Source: Branchinecta lynchi
Lineage: Eukaryota; Arthropoda; Branchiopoda; Anostraca; Branchinectidae
Direction of reading: 5' to 3'
Assembly: GCA_023053575.1 (NCBI GenBank)
Contig: JAKZAP010000015.1
Coordinates: 15,310,142 to 15,374,141 of the forward strand
DNA length: 64,000 bases
Shown here: positions 1-10,600 of the stretch, in pieces
Position numbering within the stretch: position 1 is the stretch's first letter
Layout: each line of letters begins with the position of its first letter
Notes under the pieces: generated by a model
What the model was told of the DNA's origin: nothing
What the model saw: only the letters and a program-made list of their open reading frames with translations
The model's database searches: none
Program-made: the position numbers and the translations under genes

Positions 1-640
1 TCTTGAAGAACTGATGTGTCGGAAAACTGACGTGTGGGTGAATTGTCGGAGTGAGCGAACTGCTGATGCGTAAGTGAACTGCCGTGTTGAAATATAACCA
101 TCGCGGCTGATCTACCGTGAAGGGGCTCAGGTTAGGTTAGGTTGAAGTGACACGACACCTCATGGTCGGCTTGTCCGTGTTATGGCTTTCTTGAATATAA
201 TATAATTGAACTGAATTGAATGTGTGCTGATGTGTGAGTAAACTGACGTGTGGGTGAATTGCCGGATTGTTGGTGTGAGCAAACTGCTGATGTATGAGTG
301 AACTGACATGTGGAAATATAACTATCGCGGCTGATCAACCGCGAACGGGCTCAGGTTAGTTTAGGTTGATGTGACACGACACCTACTAGTCGGCTTGTCC
401 GTGTTATGGCTTTCTGGAATATAACTGAATTGAACTGAATGTGTGCTGATGTGTAAGTGAACTGACGTTAACTATAACGGTGGGTCCACTGGCTGTTGAA
501 GAACTAAACTGACGTGTGGGTGAATTGTCGGATTGTTGGTGTGCGCGAAGGGCTGACGTGTGGATGAATTGTCGATATTTTGCGTCAGCAAACCGCTGAT
601 GTGTTCGTAAAGTAGTGACGGTGCCCTGTTGACTCACAAC
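1..640. repeat. ~222 bp tandem repeat, about 2.5 copies
   Basis: A block containing GGTTAGGTT, ACACGACACCT, GGTCGGCTTGTCCGTGTTATGG and an AT-rich stretch occurs near 130-215 and again near 351-430. Between the blocks are variants of short CTGATGTGTGAGTGAACTGACG-like words. No convincing protein is encoded, and the short open frames simply follow the repeat. The unit could be a satellite or part of a larger element cut by the window edge. Confidence 0.7.
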
Positions 641-721
641 TGATCCACGAACAAATAATTCAGCAGATATTTTCTGGCAATATTAATGAACTACATACAT
701 ATTTACTGACTTTAAAGCCCT

Positions 722-1826
722 TTTTGGGATCCCAAAACGTAAGTGGAGGGATACCTATGACATCGCAAAATTTGTCCGTCTATCCGTCCGTCTGTAAGCA
801 CGATAACTCTCGAAGGGAATGAGATATTTTGATGAAACTTGGTGTGAGGATCGTTGGGTCGTCGCATCATTCGAGATCGTAAATGGGCTTTGTAGCCCTA
901 CATTTAGGGGTGGGGGGGGTCAAATTAAGGAGCAAACAAAATATTTTGAAACAGCTAATGTGATAATCGATTATAGAGTAAGAAGACATGCTGAACACGA
1001 TGGTGAAAACCATTTTGTCATCGGACATTCCGGCCAAAACCGGAAAGTTTGTTAAAAGTAAAAGTTTTATTTGAAATTGATTAGATGTTCGATAAGAAGA
1101 CATGCTGAAGACAATGGTGAAAACTATTTTCTCGACGGACAAGTAGTTCGCACGGAATCAGGCCCAGACCGGAAAGTTTGTTAAAATTAAAAGTTTTATT
1201 TGGAGTTGATCAAATGTCCGATTTATGGCAAGAAGACATGCTGAACACTTATGTGAAAACAATTTTCTACCCGGACATGTACTTCGCCCGGAATCCGGCC
1301 AATACCGGAAAATTGTTAGAAGTAAAGTTGTATTTTTAGTTGATTAGATAAACGATTTAGGAGTAAGAAGAGATGCTGAATCCGTGTGTGACAATCATAT
1401 TTTACGCGTACATATAGTTCGACCGGAATCCGACTGGAGTCGGAAAATTTGTTATAAGTAAAAATTTTATTTGAAGTTGATTAGATGTTCATTTGGGGAA
1501 AGAAGATACTTCGAGTTCGTTTTTGAGTTTCCTTTTTTCGCCGGACAAGTAGTTCTGCAGTTCGGGCGAAATCGGGAAATTGGCAGAAGTGGCAGGAAGT
1601 ATTCGCCAAAACAGATATGACTTATAGGGGTAAACACACATGATGAATCCGTATCTGAACTTGGTTTTCTCAGATGATTATCTATTTGGCCTTAATCTGT
1701 TTCTGAATTTCAAAAGTAAAATGTTCAAGGACTCTGGCGATGACTGGATCTGGCTAAGACAAGACCCAGTTGTCTGGATCAGATATTGAAATTTTGGGAT
1801 CCCATCGAAACCTTTGGTCTTGTTAT
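722..1826 (+). mobile_element. family A complex repeat, copy 1 (Helentron/HINE-like, inferred)
   Basis: The element starts with the palindrome TTTTGGGATCCCAAAA and ends near a second GGGATCCCA at about 1796-1804. Just inside the left end is a GTCY-type microsatellite (GTCCGTCTATCCGTCCGTCTG), followed by GATAACTCTCG. The interior is about six degenerate units of ~125 bp around CCGGAAAGTTTGTTAAAAGTAAAAG and AAGAAGACATGCTGAA. Two reverse copies lie at 39071-39905 and 41621-44672. Satellite cores plus a GTCY microsatellite recall DINE-1/HINE elements; that assignment is inference. No coding capacity was seen. Confidence 0.6.
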
Positions 1827-3131
1827 GGATGCTTTCGTTTTGCATTGTATTTAATGGACCTTTCCCAGAACTATGACTTTTCCTAAATACACTGACGTAT
1901 AGAAACCACGCAATAAGACAGTGATTGACTTACCAACCTTCAAGGCGCTTTCTGAAATTGAAATTTTATCAACCGAGGGAATTCTTTTTCAAGCCAATAG
2001 AAGTCGGGTCGTTAGAGCAAGACTAGAAGCAGCTTTAAATCGTCTCAGTTTCAGCTGACGTTGAGGAAATCAACGAAATTCACGCTGACAAGAATCTGAA
2101 GAAGCCCAACCTAAAAAATATGAAATGATGACTTTGGAGAAAAGGGAAACCGGATAATCTAGCCTAGACAAGATTAATTTTGGTGAAGAGTAGTCTCTAA
2201 CAGGTGTAGTTCTTTTTTTCAAATTATTTAATTAGGCTACTCCGTTGTAGGGAAACAGCCACAGATAATTGGGAAAAAAGGGCCCTCAGGTCCTTCGGCT
2301 AAAACAAGCTCATACAATTCATATAAATCAAATTAAAATAAAAATCTACGGGGTTCTGGTGGAAAAAAAAGATCTCATAGATAATCAATATTCGCTGACC
2401 AACAGTATGGTAGAAACGTGAGGATGCCGCCTTAAAGACATACTCAAAATATGTTGTTTCTATACTCAGCACCAAATATGTGCTCTCTTTCCAGTTCAGT
2501 TTAGTTCAATTAGTTTATTAACAAACAAGAAGATAAATCACAGATAATCAAAACCATGAGAACCACAATCTTTACATTTTAAACAGAATACGCAGAGTTG
2601 CCACTGCTCCTACTCTCAGACACAAGGTTACCTCTCAATTTAAAAAATAACTAACCAATTTCCTTTTTTACCTTCCCGCACCTTCTAGGGACACGTCAAT
2701 CAAATAGGGTCGCTGATCACGCAGTGGCCGCTGCATGGAAACGAAATCAAATGGGGTCACTTATCACGCAGTGGCCGCTGCATGAAAACGAAATTGGACA
2801 GAAGTCGCTTGGACACGTGCTATCTTTTCCTTCTGCCAAAATTCCACAAATCGTGACACAACTGCAAAAACCCATTCTTCGCTTCATTCAGGTTGTTAAT
2901 GGCCTCGTCGCACGAAGGTGGTTGTAAGTTCAAGCCCCATCCTTTTAGCGTTTGCTACAGTCGACCTGACGACAACCTGAAGCCTTAGAAAAGAGGTAAC
3001 TGATCAAATTAGCCGATGTTTGCTGAAGACTTGCCTTTAGCGCTTGCTATACGAATTGGGCGCGACTGTAAGTTCCACCCCACCCTTTAGCGCTTGCTAT
3101 CATAATGCCAACAATAATAATATAATGCAAG
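1827..3131. other. unassigned AT-rich intergenic or intronic stretch
   Basis: No gene or family could be identified. One short local feature is visible: a 47 bp unit is duplicated in tandem at 2701-2794. The stretch may be intron or 5' region of the gene whose last exon starts at 3599, but no exon could be defended. Confidence 0.4.
2701..2794. repeat. 47 bp tandem duplication
   Basis: Two adjacent copies of a 47 bp unit begin CAAATAGGGTCGCTGATCACG and CAAATGGGGTCACTTATCACG. They share ACGCAGTGGCCGCTGCATG and differ at only a few positions. Confidence 0.85.
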
Positions 3132-3437
3132 CAGAGGCGTTACTAGCAAAAGTGTTTGGGGAGGGGGGGGGGCAAGGTATTTAAAGACTGGCTGGCCATT
3201 TTTACCGATTGTTTTTGAAGACAAAAACGACTATTATAAAACAAAAACGACTGTGTTGACGAAAAATCGGCTGATTTTTTTTACAACAAATCGACTGTTT
3301 AAAAAAAAAAATCAAATGTTTTTACGAAACATCGCGGGGATTCTCGCCGATTCGGCTGTTTTTTTACCGACTGGCTAACAACATTCGGGGGGGGGGGAGC
3401 CCCCCCCCCCCTACTCCCTTTAGTCGAGACGCCCCTG
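3132..3437. mobile_element. hAT-type MITE with perfect 8 bp target duplication
   Basis: The element begins CAGAGGCGTTACTAG and ends TCGAGACGCCCCTG. These are imperfect terminal inverted repeats of the CAG(A/G)GGCG kind common in hAT elements. It is flanked by identical 8 bp repeats AATGCAAG at 3124-3131 and 3438-3445, the size expected for hAT. The inside holds long G and C runs and no transposase. A related copy is split at 49162-49300 and 51063-51191. Confidence 0.9.
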
Positions 3438-3598
3438 AATGCAAGAAAGCCGTTGCCGTTGGCCTCCCCAGAAGTATAATGACAGAGGCAGTAGTAGAAA
3501 TAGCACACTAACGTGTATAGTGGAGCCTCAGGTATTACTGCAGTCGAACAGGAAAGCACGAAATCGATTTCATGTTTATGTTTTTTATTTTTTTCCAG

Positions 3599-4481
3599 CT
3601 GGAAAAGCCAAATTTCAAACACCCCCTTCCGTCCAGATTCAAGAGCCCTCCAAACGCCAAACCAGCACGCCCTGGCGCCTCTGACTACCACGGGTAACCA
3701 GAACCCCGCACAAGCTTACCAAAATCCTGCACCAGCTTACCAACACAGCGCAGCAGTGCAACAACACTCTGCGCCAATACATGCAGATAAGCAACCGCCC
3801 TATACTCATACGCTGAACCATAACACTCTAGCACCCCTGTCTGCTACGGGTAACCAGAACCACGAGACAGCTTACCAGCCCAGTGCACTAGCTTACCAAC
3901 ACCTTGCGCCATTGTATCAAGCAAATGTGCACACGCCCAATACCGCAACAGCCCTGAACCAAATTACTTCATTCAGCAATGCTCCGGGACAGTCCTTGCA
4001 GTTCCAGACCCCTCAACTGCCGCCAAGTCACAATATTCAAGGACAAGCTCAGTCATATATTCCTCCACCCTCTCACACACCAGGTCATCACCAACCCCAC
4101 AATTCTGTGCAAGCGTTACAGTTTCCAGCCAACCCCTCAGCTTCTCCACCGAGCTACCACTTCAGATCGCCAACAGGTCACCACGTCACGCCGTCACTCA
4201 ACCACTTGTCAAGCGTTGGATCCGGTCCGCAAAGCCACCCCAGTTTTTCGGTAACTCCTGCCTCTACTCAAAGACATGAACCAGAAAGACAACCAGCCTT
4301 GGGTGAACGACCAGTTTGGTTCAACCCTCACCATTATCAAGAGACGATTCCTACACGCCACCCGCCTCCGTCTCAACTTGGATTAGTACAACGAAATACC
4401 ACTAGATGGTCCCAGCCGTATAAAAGCACTGAACCCTCAGAACTGCTTGAAGCGGCAAAGAGCACCTGGAAGCCTGTGTAA
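3599..4481 (+). CDS. last exon of an unrecognised Gln/Pro-rich protein
   Basis: A strong splice acceptor (a long T run then TTTTTTTCCAG, AG at 3597-3598) precedes an open frame of about 294 codons ending in TAA at 4479-4481. The exon starts in phase 2, so one base completes a codon from an earlier exon that I could not locate. The encoded tail is low-complexity, rich in Gln, Pro, Ser, Thr and His, with repeated short words such as GNQN, AYQ and LAPL. No folded domain was recognised, so the function is unknown; such sequence is typical of disordered regions. A duplicated ~85 bp block follows the stop, and an AATAAA lies at 4751-4756. The hAT MITE at 3132-3437 lies just upstream. The frame continues open upstream of the acceptor into the T-rich tract, so an unspliced reading cannot be excluded. 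Confidence 0.6.
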
Positions 4482-5222
4482 AGCGAGAATCTGAAGTATT
4501 CTGTACAGAATTACCTTTAAAGCGACCAAGAATACATGGAAGCCTGCATAAAGCGAGCTTCTTGAGTACTGAGTACAGAATTACCTTTTAGACATCCTGC
4601 ATCACTTCAGCAGTAGGGGTCTTCGTACCAGGTATCAGACGCCTAGGGAACAGTGCTTGAGACCGAAATCTGACGACTCAAAGGAGCGTGATTTCAAAGT
4701 TGACACAAAATACAGATTTTGTTTCATGGGTAACATGAGAACCCCTTGCCAATAAATATTTTCGAAATCCCTCACACGGAAGAGGCGGCCGTGCAACAGT
4801 GGCAAAGAGCAAGAAGGGAGACTGGGTAGCTGATACTTGCAGCACAGCAGACTAAAGGTGCACTCACACATTCAGATTTTCACAGTCGTATGCGAATTCG
4901 CTCCAAAAATGTGACGTGTCGCATGCAGGTTTCCCCATAGTGAGGCGAATCTTGAATGCAAAGTCGAATTGGACTGTATTTGTACGTAGCTAGCAAGTGA
5001 TGTGAACAAAGTATATTTCTCTTGTACAAGTGACACGAGATATTATTATTTGTGTACTTTAAGAACCCTTTCAGAATCGTCAAAACAATTAACGAGTCCC
5101 AGAAATTCTAAATAAGCACAAGACCCTCTCTCAATTTTCAACTGTATACAGTAAGTTGGGAGGTGTGCTTGTACTTGTCTCACATCGACACGTTCGTTCA
5201 AATCTTAACTTGCGAATATTGT
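4482..5222 (+). other. 3' flank of the Gln/Pro-rich exon
   Basis: Two imperfect copies of an ~85 bp block lie at about 4468-4600; both contain GGAAGCCTG, AAAGCGAG and GTACAGAATTACCTTT. AATAAA at 4751-4756 is a plausible poly(A) signal. Nothing else was recognised before the MITE at 5223. Confidence 0.5.
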
Positions 5223-5394
5223 GAGCGTGTCCATCCTAGTTACCGTAGTTACTACGCATGACGTCACGAATTCTTTTTTTTGCCGTCAAGGCTGGAACGA
5301 TTTTTCTATTTTCCAGCAGGATCTCACGCCAGGGGCGAATCTGACCAATCACGTTACAGAGATGCGTAGTTACTACGCTTAGTACGCTCCCGAG
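5223..5394 (+). mobile_element. GAGCGTG MITE copy 1, left part
   Basis: Left 172 bp of a MITE whose right part resumes at 17071. It starts GAGCGTGTCCATCCTAG and includes TAGTTACTACGCATGACGTCACG. The 3 bp TGT at 5220-5222 is repeated after the right end at 17202-17204. The gypsy element is inserted at its end. Confidence 0.9.
5391..5394. other. CGAG target-site duplication, left copy
   Basis: CGAG here and CGAG at 17067-17070 flank the LTR retrotransposon. The intact MITE paralogue at 37019-37290 has a single CGAG at the same place. Confidence 0.9.
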
Positions 5395-5973
5395 TGTTAC
5401 GATGACTGTATTTGTATATGGAGTTTGCACTCTCAAACCTGATGTTATGGCGAGGGGTGTAGTAAGCCGGACATAAGATGGTAAATGTCCAGGTAAACAA
5501 TCATCGGAGTCAGGATGGCCTAGGGCGTTGGTGGCCTACTACACGTGCAGAACTTCACGGGTTCATTATGGATTCCCCTGGTCGATTCACACTATGGTTT
5601 GCATGCCGAACACAAAACAGGTTATCAACCACCCATCATACACTAGGCCTTACAGGCCAGCCCACTCTAAGGAGCTTAACAAAGACTCATAGAAGTGACC
5701 TATGGTCCGTAAGTAAACAAAAGGTTTTATTAATAGATGTACTTACAAAAGAACAATCTTTAAGTGAAAAGAGTTGTTACCCGGCCGGGAACCGGGCAAG
5801 AAATCTATAGAAGAAGGTGACTCACACCCGGCGTGGCCAGAGAGTTAATAAGTAATACGAAAGAGTGGCCGCGACGGTATAAAAGATAAAAGACACAGGC
5901 AATGGAAGGGAGTAACGCTGCCTAGCGGCGGCATAAGGAAAACGTACGGAATGCAGATGGCATCACCGTAACA
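5395..5973 (-). repeat. gypsy 3' LTR
   Basis: 579 bp, beginning TGTTAC and ending GTAACA on the plus strand. It appears identical to the copy at 16488-17066 over its whole length. Read on the minus strand it contains AATAAA (plus-strand TTTATT at 5726-5731), a likely poly(A) signal. Confidence 0.97.
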
Positions 5974-5985
5974 TACCTCCCCTCC
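5974..5985 (-). promoter_or_regulatory. polypurine tract
   Basis: On the minus strand the sequence directly abutting the 3' LTR is GGAGGGGAGGTA. This is the expected place and composition for the plus-strand DNA primer of an LTR element. Confidence 0.85.
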
Positions 5986-7659
5986 ATATTGAGTCCGTGA
6001 CCCACGGACTTAAAAGTTAAGCACCAGATTAACAAACTTTTGGCATCCATCTGCTAAAAGTTAACCATAAATGTTACATAAATCTGACCTTAGACCCAAA
6101 TTAAAATATATTATTTTTAAAGTTTAGAGAAATACAAGAGGGTGGAGTGGCGATGTAGAGTCGGCATGGTGGTTCGTCAGCTTTGTGGTTTGAGGGGTCA
6201 GCTGGTACGGGCATAGCAAAAGCGGATGGTGTTGGTGTTGCTGGAGCGGCATAGGCGATGGGTGGTCTTGCAGGCGGGGAAGATGTTGGTGAACTGGTGG
6301 AGCTGTTAGCTGGTTAATTAGGTGGCCGAAGACTGCGAGTTGGCTGGGCAGGTGGAGCGTACTCTGGCGAGATGTGCGTCGCAGAGCTGGTACGGGCGCT
6401 GGATAGGACGATGTTGATTCAGGCGCTGGATATGATGATGTTGGTTTAGGCTGGAGCTGATATTGTCTAAGGCTGGAGGTGATGGAAATGGTGCTGCTTA
6501 TGCTGGATTTGCGCTGGGCTGCTGGAAATGGCCGAAGTTGCGCTGGGCTGCTGATGTACCGCGTACTGATCCACCCTCAGGGGACAATAAAAAGAAAGGA
6601 ACAGGGGATTGTTTTTAAAGTTTAATTAATTTTATGTAATGTTAAGTGAATTCTATAAAAGTGAAAAAAAAGAAAGAATTGGTCAGATTCTTCGTATATA
6701 AAAGATACGAAAATAATTATACCACCCGATGTCCACCCAATAAAAGAAAAACCACCCGAATGCCAGTTTGGGGTTAACAGGTGCTAAACTCCTAAGTCCA
6801 ACAAAACTTCATATAAATAAATAATAAACAATATTGACCAAAGTGGATAATGGCAGAAGGCTTAATTTAATATAACGGCAAAATGCCAAAGTTAAATTGA
6901 TATAGAGGCAGAAGGCCAACATAACAAACATAATATATATAACAGTGACAAAATGCCACAAAATCCATCATGAGATCATGAATCTCTGCAAATACTTGGC
7001 CAGAAGGGCATAATTTGCAAAAAAATAAGCCACAAAGGCAACAACAAAGAAGGAACTTGAACTTGAGGTTGTCAGAAAAACAAAGGACTGTACATTTAGG
7101 CGAAACCGGCCTCGGCCACACAGGCAGTACATAAACATTAAATAATAAAAAGGAGGGAACACTAGCGACGGCTAGTCGACCACACAGGCAAATATCACAA
7201 GAGAACTGAACTAGGCCACACAGGCAGTACATAACGTAACACAAAAGAAACGATGTTCGTGGCTTATCGGCCACACAGGCGAATAGAACTGAGCCGAACA
7301 GAATCGGCCACACAGGCAGTACAAACATTAAAGTGGTATAAAGAGGGAACACTAATGGCGGCTTGTCAAGCACACAAGCGAGTATGGACAGAGCCGAGCC
7401 GAACTTGGCCGAATATGCTAAACACACAAAATAGTAGGCAATCTGCCATGATGGGCCTTATGAATTGTGGCCGCAGGTACGCGAAACTATCACGGTAAAC
7501 TATTTACATCAGATGTCAGTGTCACATCAGGGTAGAGGGTTTGAAAACGGCAAGGCTGCAAAGGCATATATGCCGCTGGCGGAGTAAATGGCGCATTGGC
7601 GCAGAAATGTATAAATGTCACGTCAGGGTTGGAGATGTCGCCGTGTCTGGGGGACAGGT
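5986..7659 (-). other. gypsy 3' non-coding region with degenerate repeats
   Basis: This lies between the pol stop and the polypurine tract. About 6170-6560 is rich in GCTGG/GGTG words. About 7109-7400 holds several degenerate copies of GGCCACACAGGCAGTAC separated by AACATTAAA and AGAGGGAACACTA. A minus-strand frame of 186 codons (6867-7427) is Leu/Cys/Phe-rich only because it reads this repeat. I see no envelope features. Confidence 0.6.
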
Positions 7660-10600
7660 CTAATGTCTGTGGTCGTGAGAGGCATACCGCTCAGGTGGGT
7701 TGCGGTGCCTGACCGAACGTCGCAGCTCCGGAATGGGCTGGGTGGAGGTCGACGGAATGGGAGAAGTTGGTGGGTCGACGAAAGACGCTGCCGTAGTCGG
7801 GATAGGCAGGACTGGAGCGTTGAAGACTTCAGGGGGGGATGGGGAAGGGATGAAGATGGGTCGGTCGTGCAGCGTCGGGGACGGTAAGGGAGTCCCATAC
7901 CAAGACGAAGTAGGCGTCGGCTCGAACTCGTCGCGTTGGACAGAAGCAGCCGGCGGATTTATTGGGGATTCATTAAGGTTAGATTCCGAATTATTAGAAG
8001 TTGTTGAAGTTAAAGGCTGGGCTAAAGCCTGGGATGATTGATTTGACTGAATACTATCTCCTGAATCTGAATCAAATGCCAATTGGTAGAAAAGACGGCT
8101 ATCGTTCCCTTCTAAGCGAAGAGCGCCTCGAAAACGGCTGGCTGTGATAACAGGGGTATTCGGAGTAGGGTCATTTGGTCGAAATGGAGTCCTGTACTGT
8201 GTATTTGGGGTTGAGATTCTACGAGAGTTAGTTACAGGACTGTCTGAATCATTATCACTAGGCCCAATAGAATGTGCAGGGTGCGCATCTAGGTCTGAAT
8301 TTAACCTCGAAAAAGATGATGGCCGGCTGTGGCTACTGTCCATGGATCCTCGAGTAGAGCCGAGAATAGGCGAGAACACCAGTTCGCAGGAGCCGTTAGA
8401 TGGGCTCACCTGTAAAATGAACGAGTCTGGGGCTTCACCCCCTAAAACGTTTCTACTATCTGGCGTGACGCCATCATTAGACAGTCGTAGTTCAGCTGCC
8501 GGCGGGTCATTGGGCACATGCGGCGAACTACGATTGTCCGCAGGCGACAGAGGCCTAGAAGGTGGTGAGTCAGATCGCGAGGAGGGAATTTGGGGGGACG
8601 GTGGAGATACGCGTACCAACGGAGGAGAAACTCGTCTCGGGGCGTGGATATAGGATGCTGCTTGCAGAGTCTCGGGTGGGCCGGTTGAAGAATCTACGGT
8701 GGTGTTGCTAGAGGCCGGAAAATAACCAGTCAAAACCGGGGTCAATACGGGCGCAGGGAGGACTGGTATTTCATCTTCAAAACGCACGGGACGAGATAGT
8801 TGATTCGAAGAGTGAGGCCGTAACACAGGCGTCTGGTAAAAGTCTCCAACATCGACTAAGGGCGGCTGGTTCGAAAGCGGTTGAAGAGCAGGCGCAAAAC
8901 ACTCATTTCCCGAGTCCAAAAGAGAACTGCCGTCTGCAGAGCAGGGTATGGTTGAGGTTCTAGGTATCGCGAACCCGAGACCCTGCGAGGCTAATCGCTG
9001 TGATCGTCGAAGTTGAGGCAATGGGTCTGGCAACCTGGCCTCAGGGATCGTATAACCGCTGCAAGACAAGTTAGTTGGCAGAATGCCGGAGGAAGGCGAG
9101 GGAACATACCATGGCCGTTGGGTTACCAAATTAGTTTCCGGCGAAGGTGCTGTGACAGGGATGTCGCTCTGTGTTGATCCGTCAGTTACCGGTTCAACGA
9201 TCCAGGGCGACTTCAGGTGGCTGGGAAACAGTCGGTTGTGGTTTACTACCTGGACCTTCGATCCTGCCTTTTGGATCTCGTAGTCGAGCCCGTCGTTAAG
9301 AATCTTGACTATTCGGAAGGGGCCGTCGAACTTGTTATTTGCCAATTTTGCTCCCAGGCCAGGTGGGGGTGGCGTACGCAAGAAAACAATGTCACCAAGC
9401 TGGAACCCTGCAAATTTTCCTGAAAACCTGGAATCGTAATAGGCCTTCTGTTTGTCCTTGGACAACGATATCTTCTCAGATATGGCCGTGTGGGCAGCGC
9501 GCATTCTGACCAAAATTTCAGACTTGAAATTCTCCATCGTATCGTAATAAGTACGGTTAGCGACCATATCGGTAACCGGCATGACAGGGTCTCGCAAAAA
9601 CATTGCATAGAATGGGGTTTCCTGTGTGGACTCGTTATGAGCAGTATTAATGCAGTGCTGGACGAATGGGAGGTGACTGTCCCAATCATCTCGTCCAGGA
9701 GCAACATACTGGCTCAAAATATCTGAAACCGTGCGATGCATGCGTTCAATTTGTGCGTTACATTGGGGATGGTAGGGAGTTGTGGTCAGATGTTGGACTC
9801 CTAACAACTCATGAATCTCACTCAACAACTTAGATGTGAAGTTGCTACCGTTATCTGTCAAAACCCTGTTGGGGATCCCAACAACCAAAAATATTCTTTC
9901 CATCAATGCGCGAGCGATAGTATCTGCTTTCTGATCAGGTAATGGGATCAGAAACAGGTACTTCGTGAAGTGACAACACGCGGTCAAGACAACACTATTA
10001 CCGTTGATGGACCTTGGCAACGGGCCAAGAATGTCGATAGACAGTAAGTCCATCGGTCCGTTAGCTGTGGGAGTATAACCTAGGGGAGCAATAGTTGTGT
10101 TATTGGGAGACTTTCTCATTAGGCACTTTAGGCATGAATCAGAGTGACGCTTAACTCGGGAATACATCTCTGGAAAGTAGACGAGCGGTTTCATTTTATG
10201 GAGCATTTTTGTCAATGCAAAATGACCGCTAAATTTCGAAGCATGAAACCAGTCCAAAACTTTGGGGACCAAGATTTCTGGGATCACAGGGGTAATGTAG
10301 ACCTGTGATCGGTATGACACCGTCGGGGTGTGGAGATGGCAAAGCAGGCCATCGTGGATGCAAAATTGGTCTATTTCCCGAAGGTACTGGGATAGACTGG
10401 CAGGCAAAGGGGTAAAACCTTGCAAATGACTGAAAATCGACCGGCAGAAAGAGTCTGCTTTTTGCGCTTCCAACAGTTCAACCGTACTGAGTATGGATGA
10501 AAAATTGGAAACTTGGACGACATTCACAGCTGGTTGGGCGCCATCAACCAACCGCGAAAGTGCGTCCACGAACAGCTCCTTCCCCGGCTTATATTCAACC

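Noticed and set aside
126..146. TTAGG-type telomeric repeat (GGTTAGGTTAGGTT)
   Set aside because: Only two to three units within a larger 222 bp repeat; not a telomere and not usable to identify the organism.
5478..5810. 110-codon plus-strand frame present identically in both LTRs
   Set aside because: It is antisense to the element and lies within the LTR; its duplication simply reflects LTR identity.
6867..7427. 186-codon minus-strand frame downstream of pol, possible envelope gene
   Set aside because: It reads a degenerate nucleotide repeat (GGCCACACAGGCAGTAC), has no signal peptide/fusion/transmembrane arrangement and no cleavage site.
8144..8653. Plus-strand frames opposite pol (for example 169 codons)
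   Set aside because: Shadows of the long Pro/Ser-rich pol tail on the other strand.
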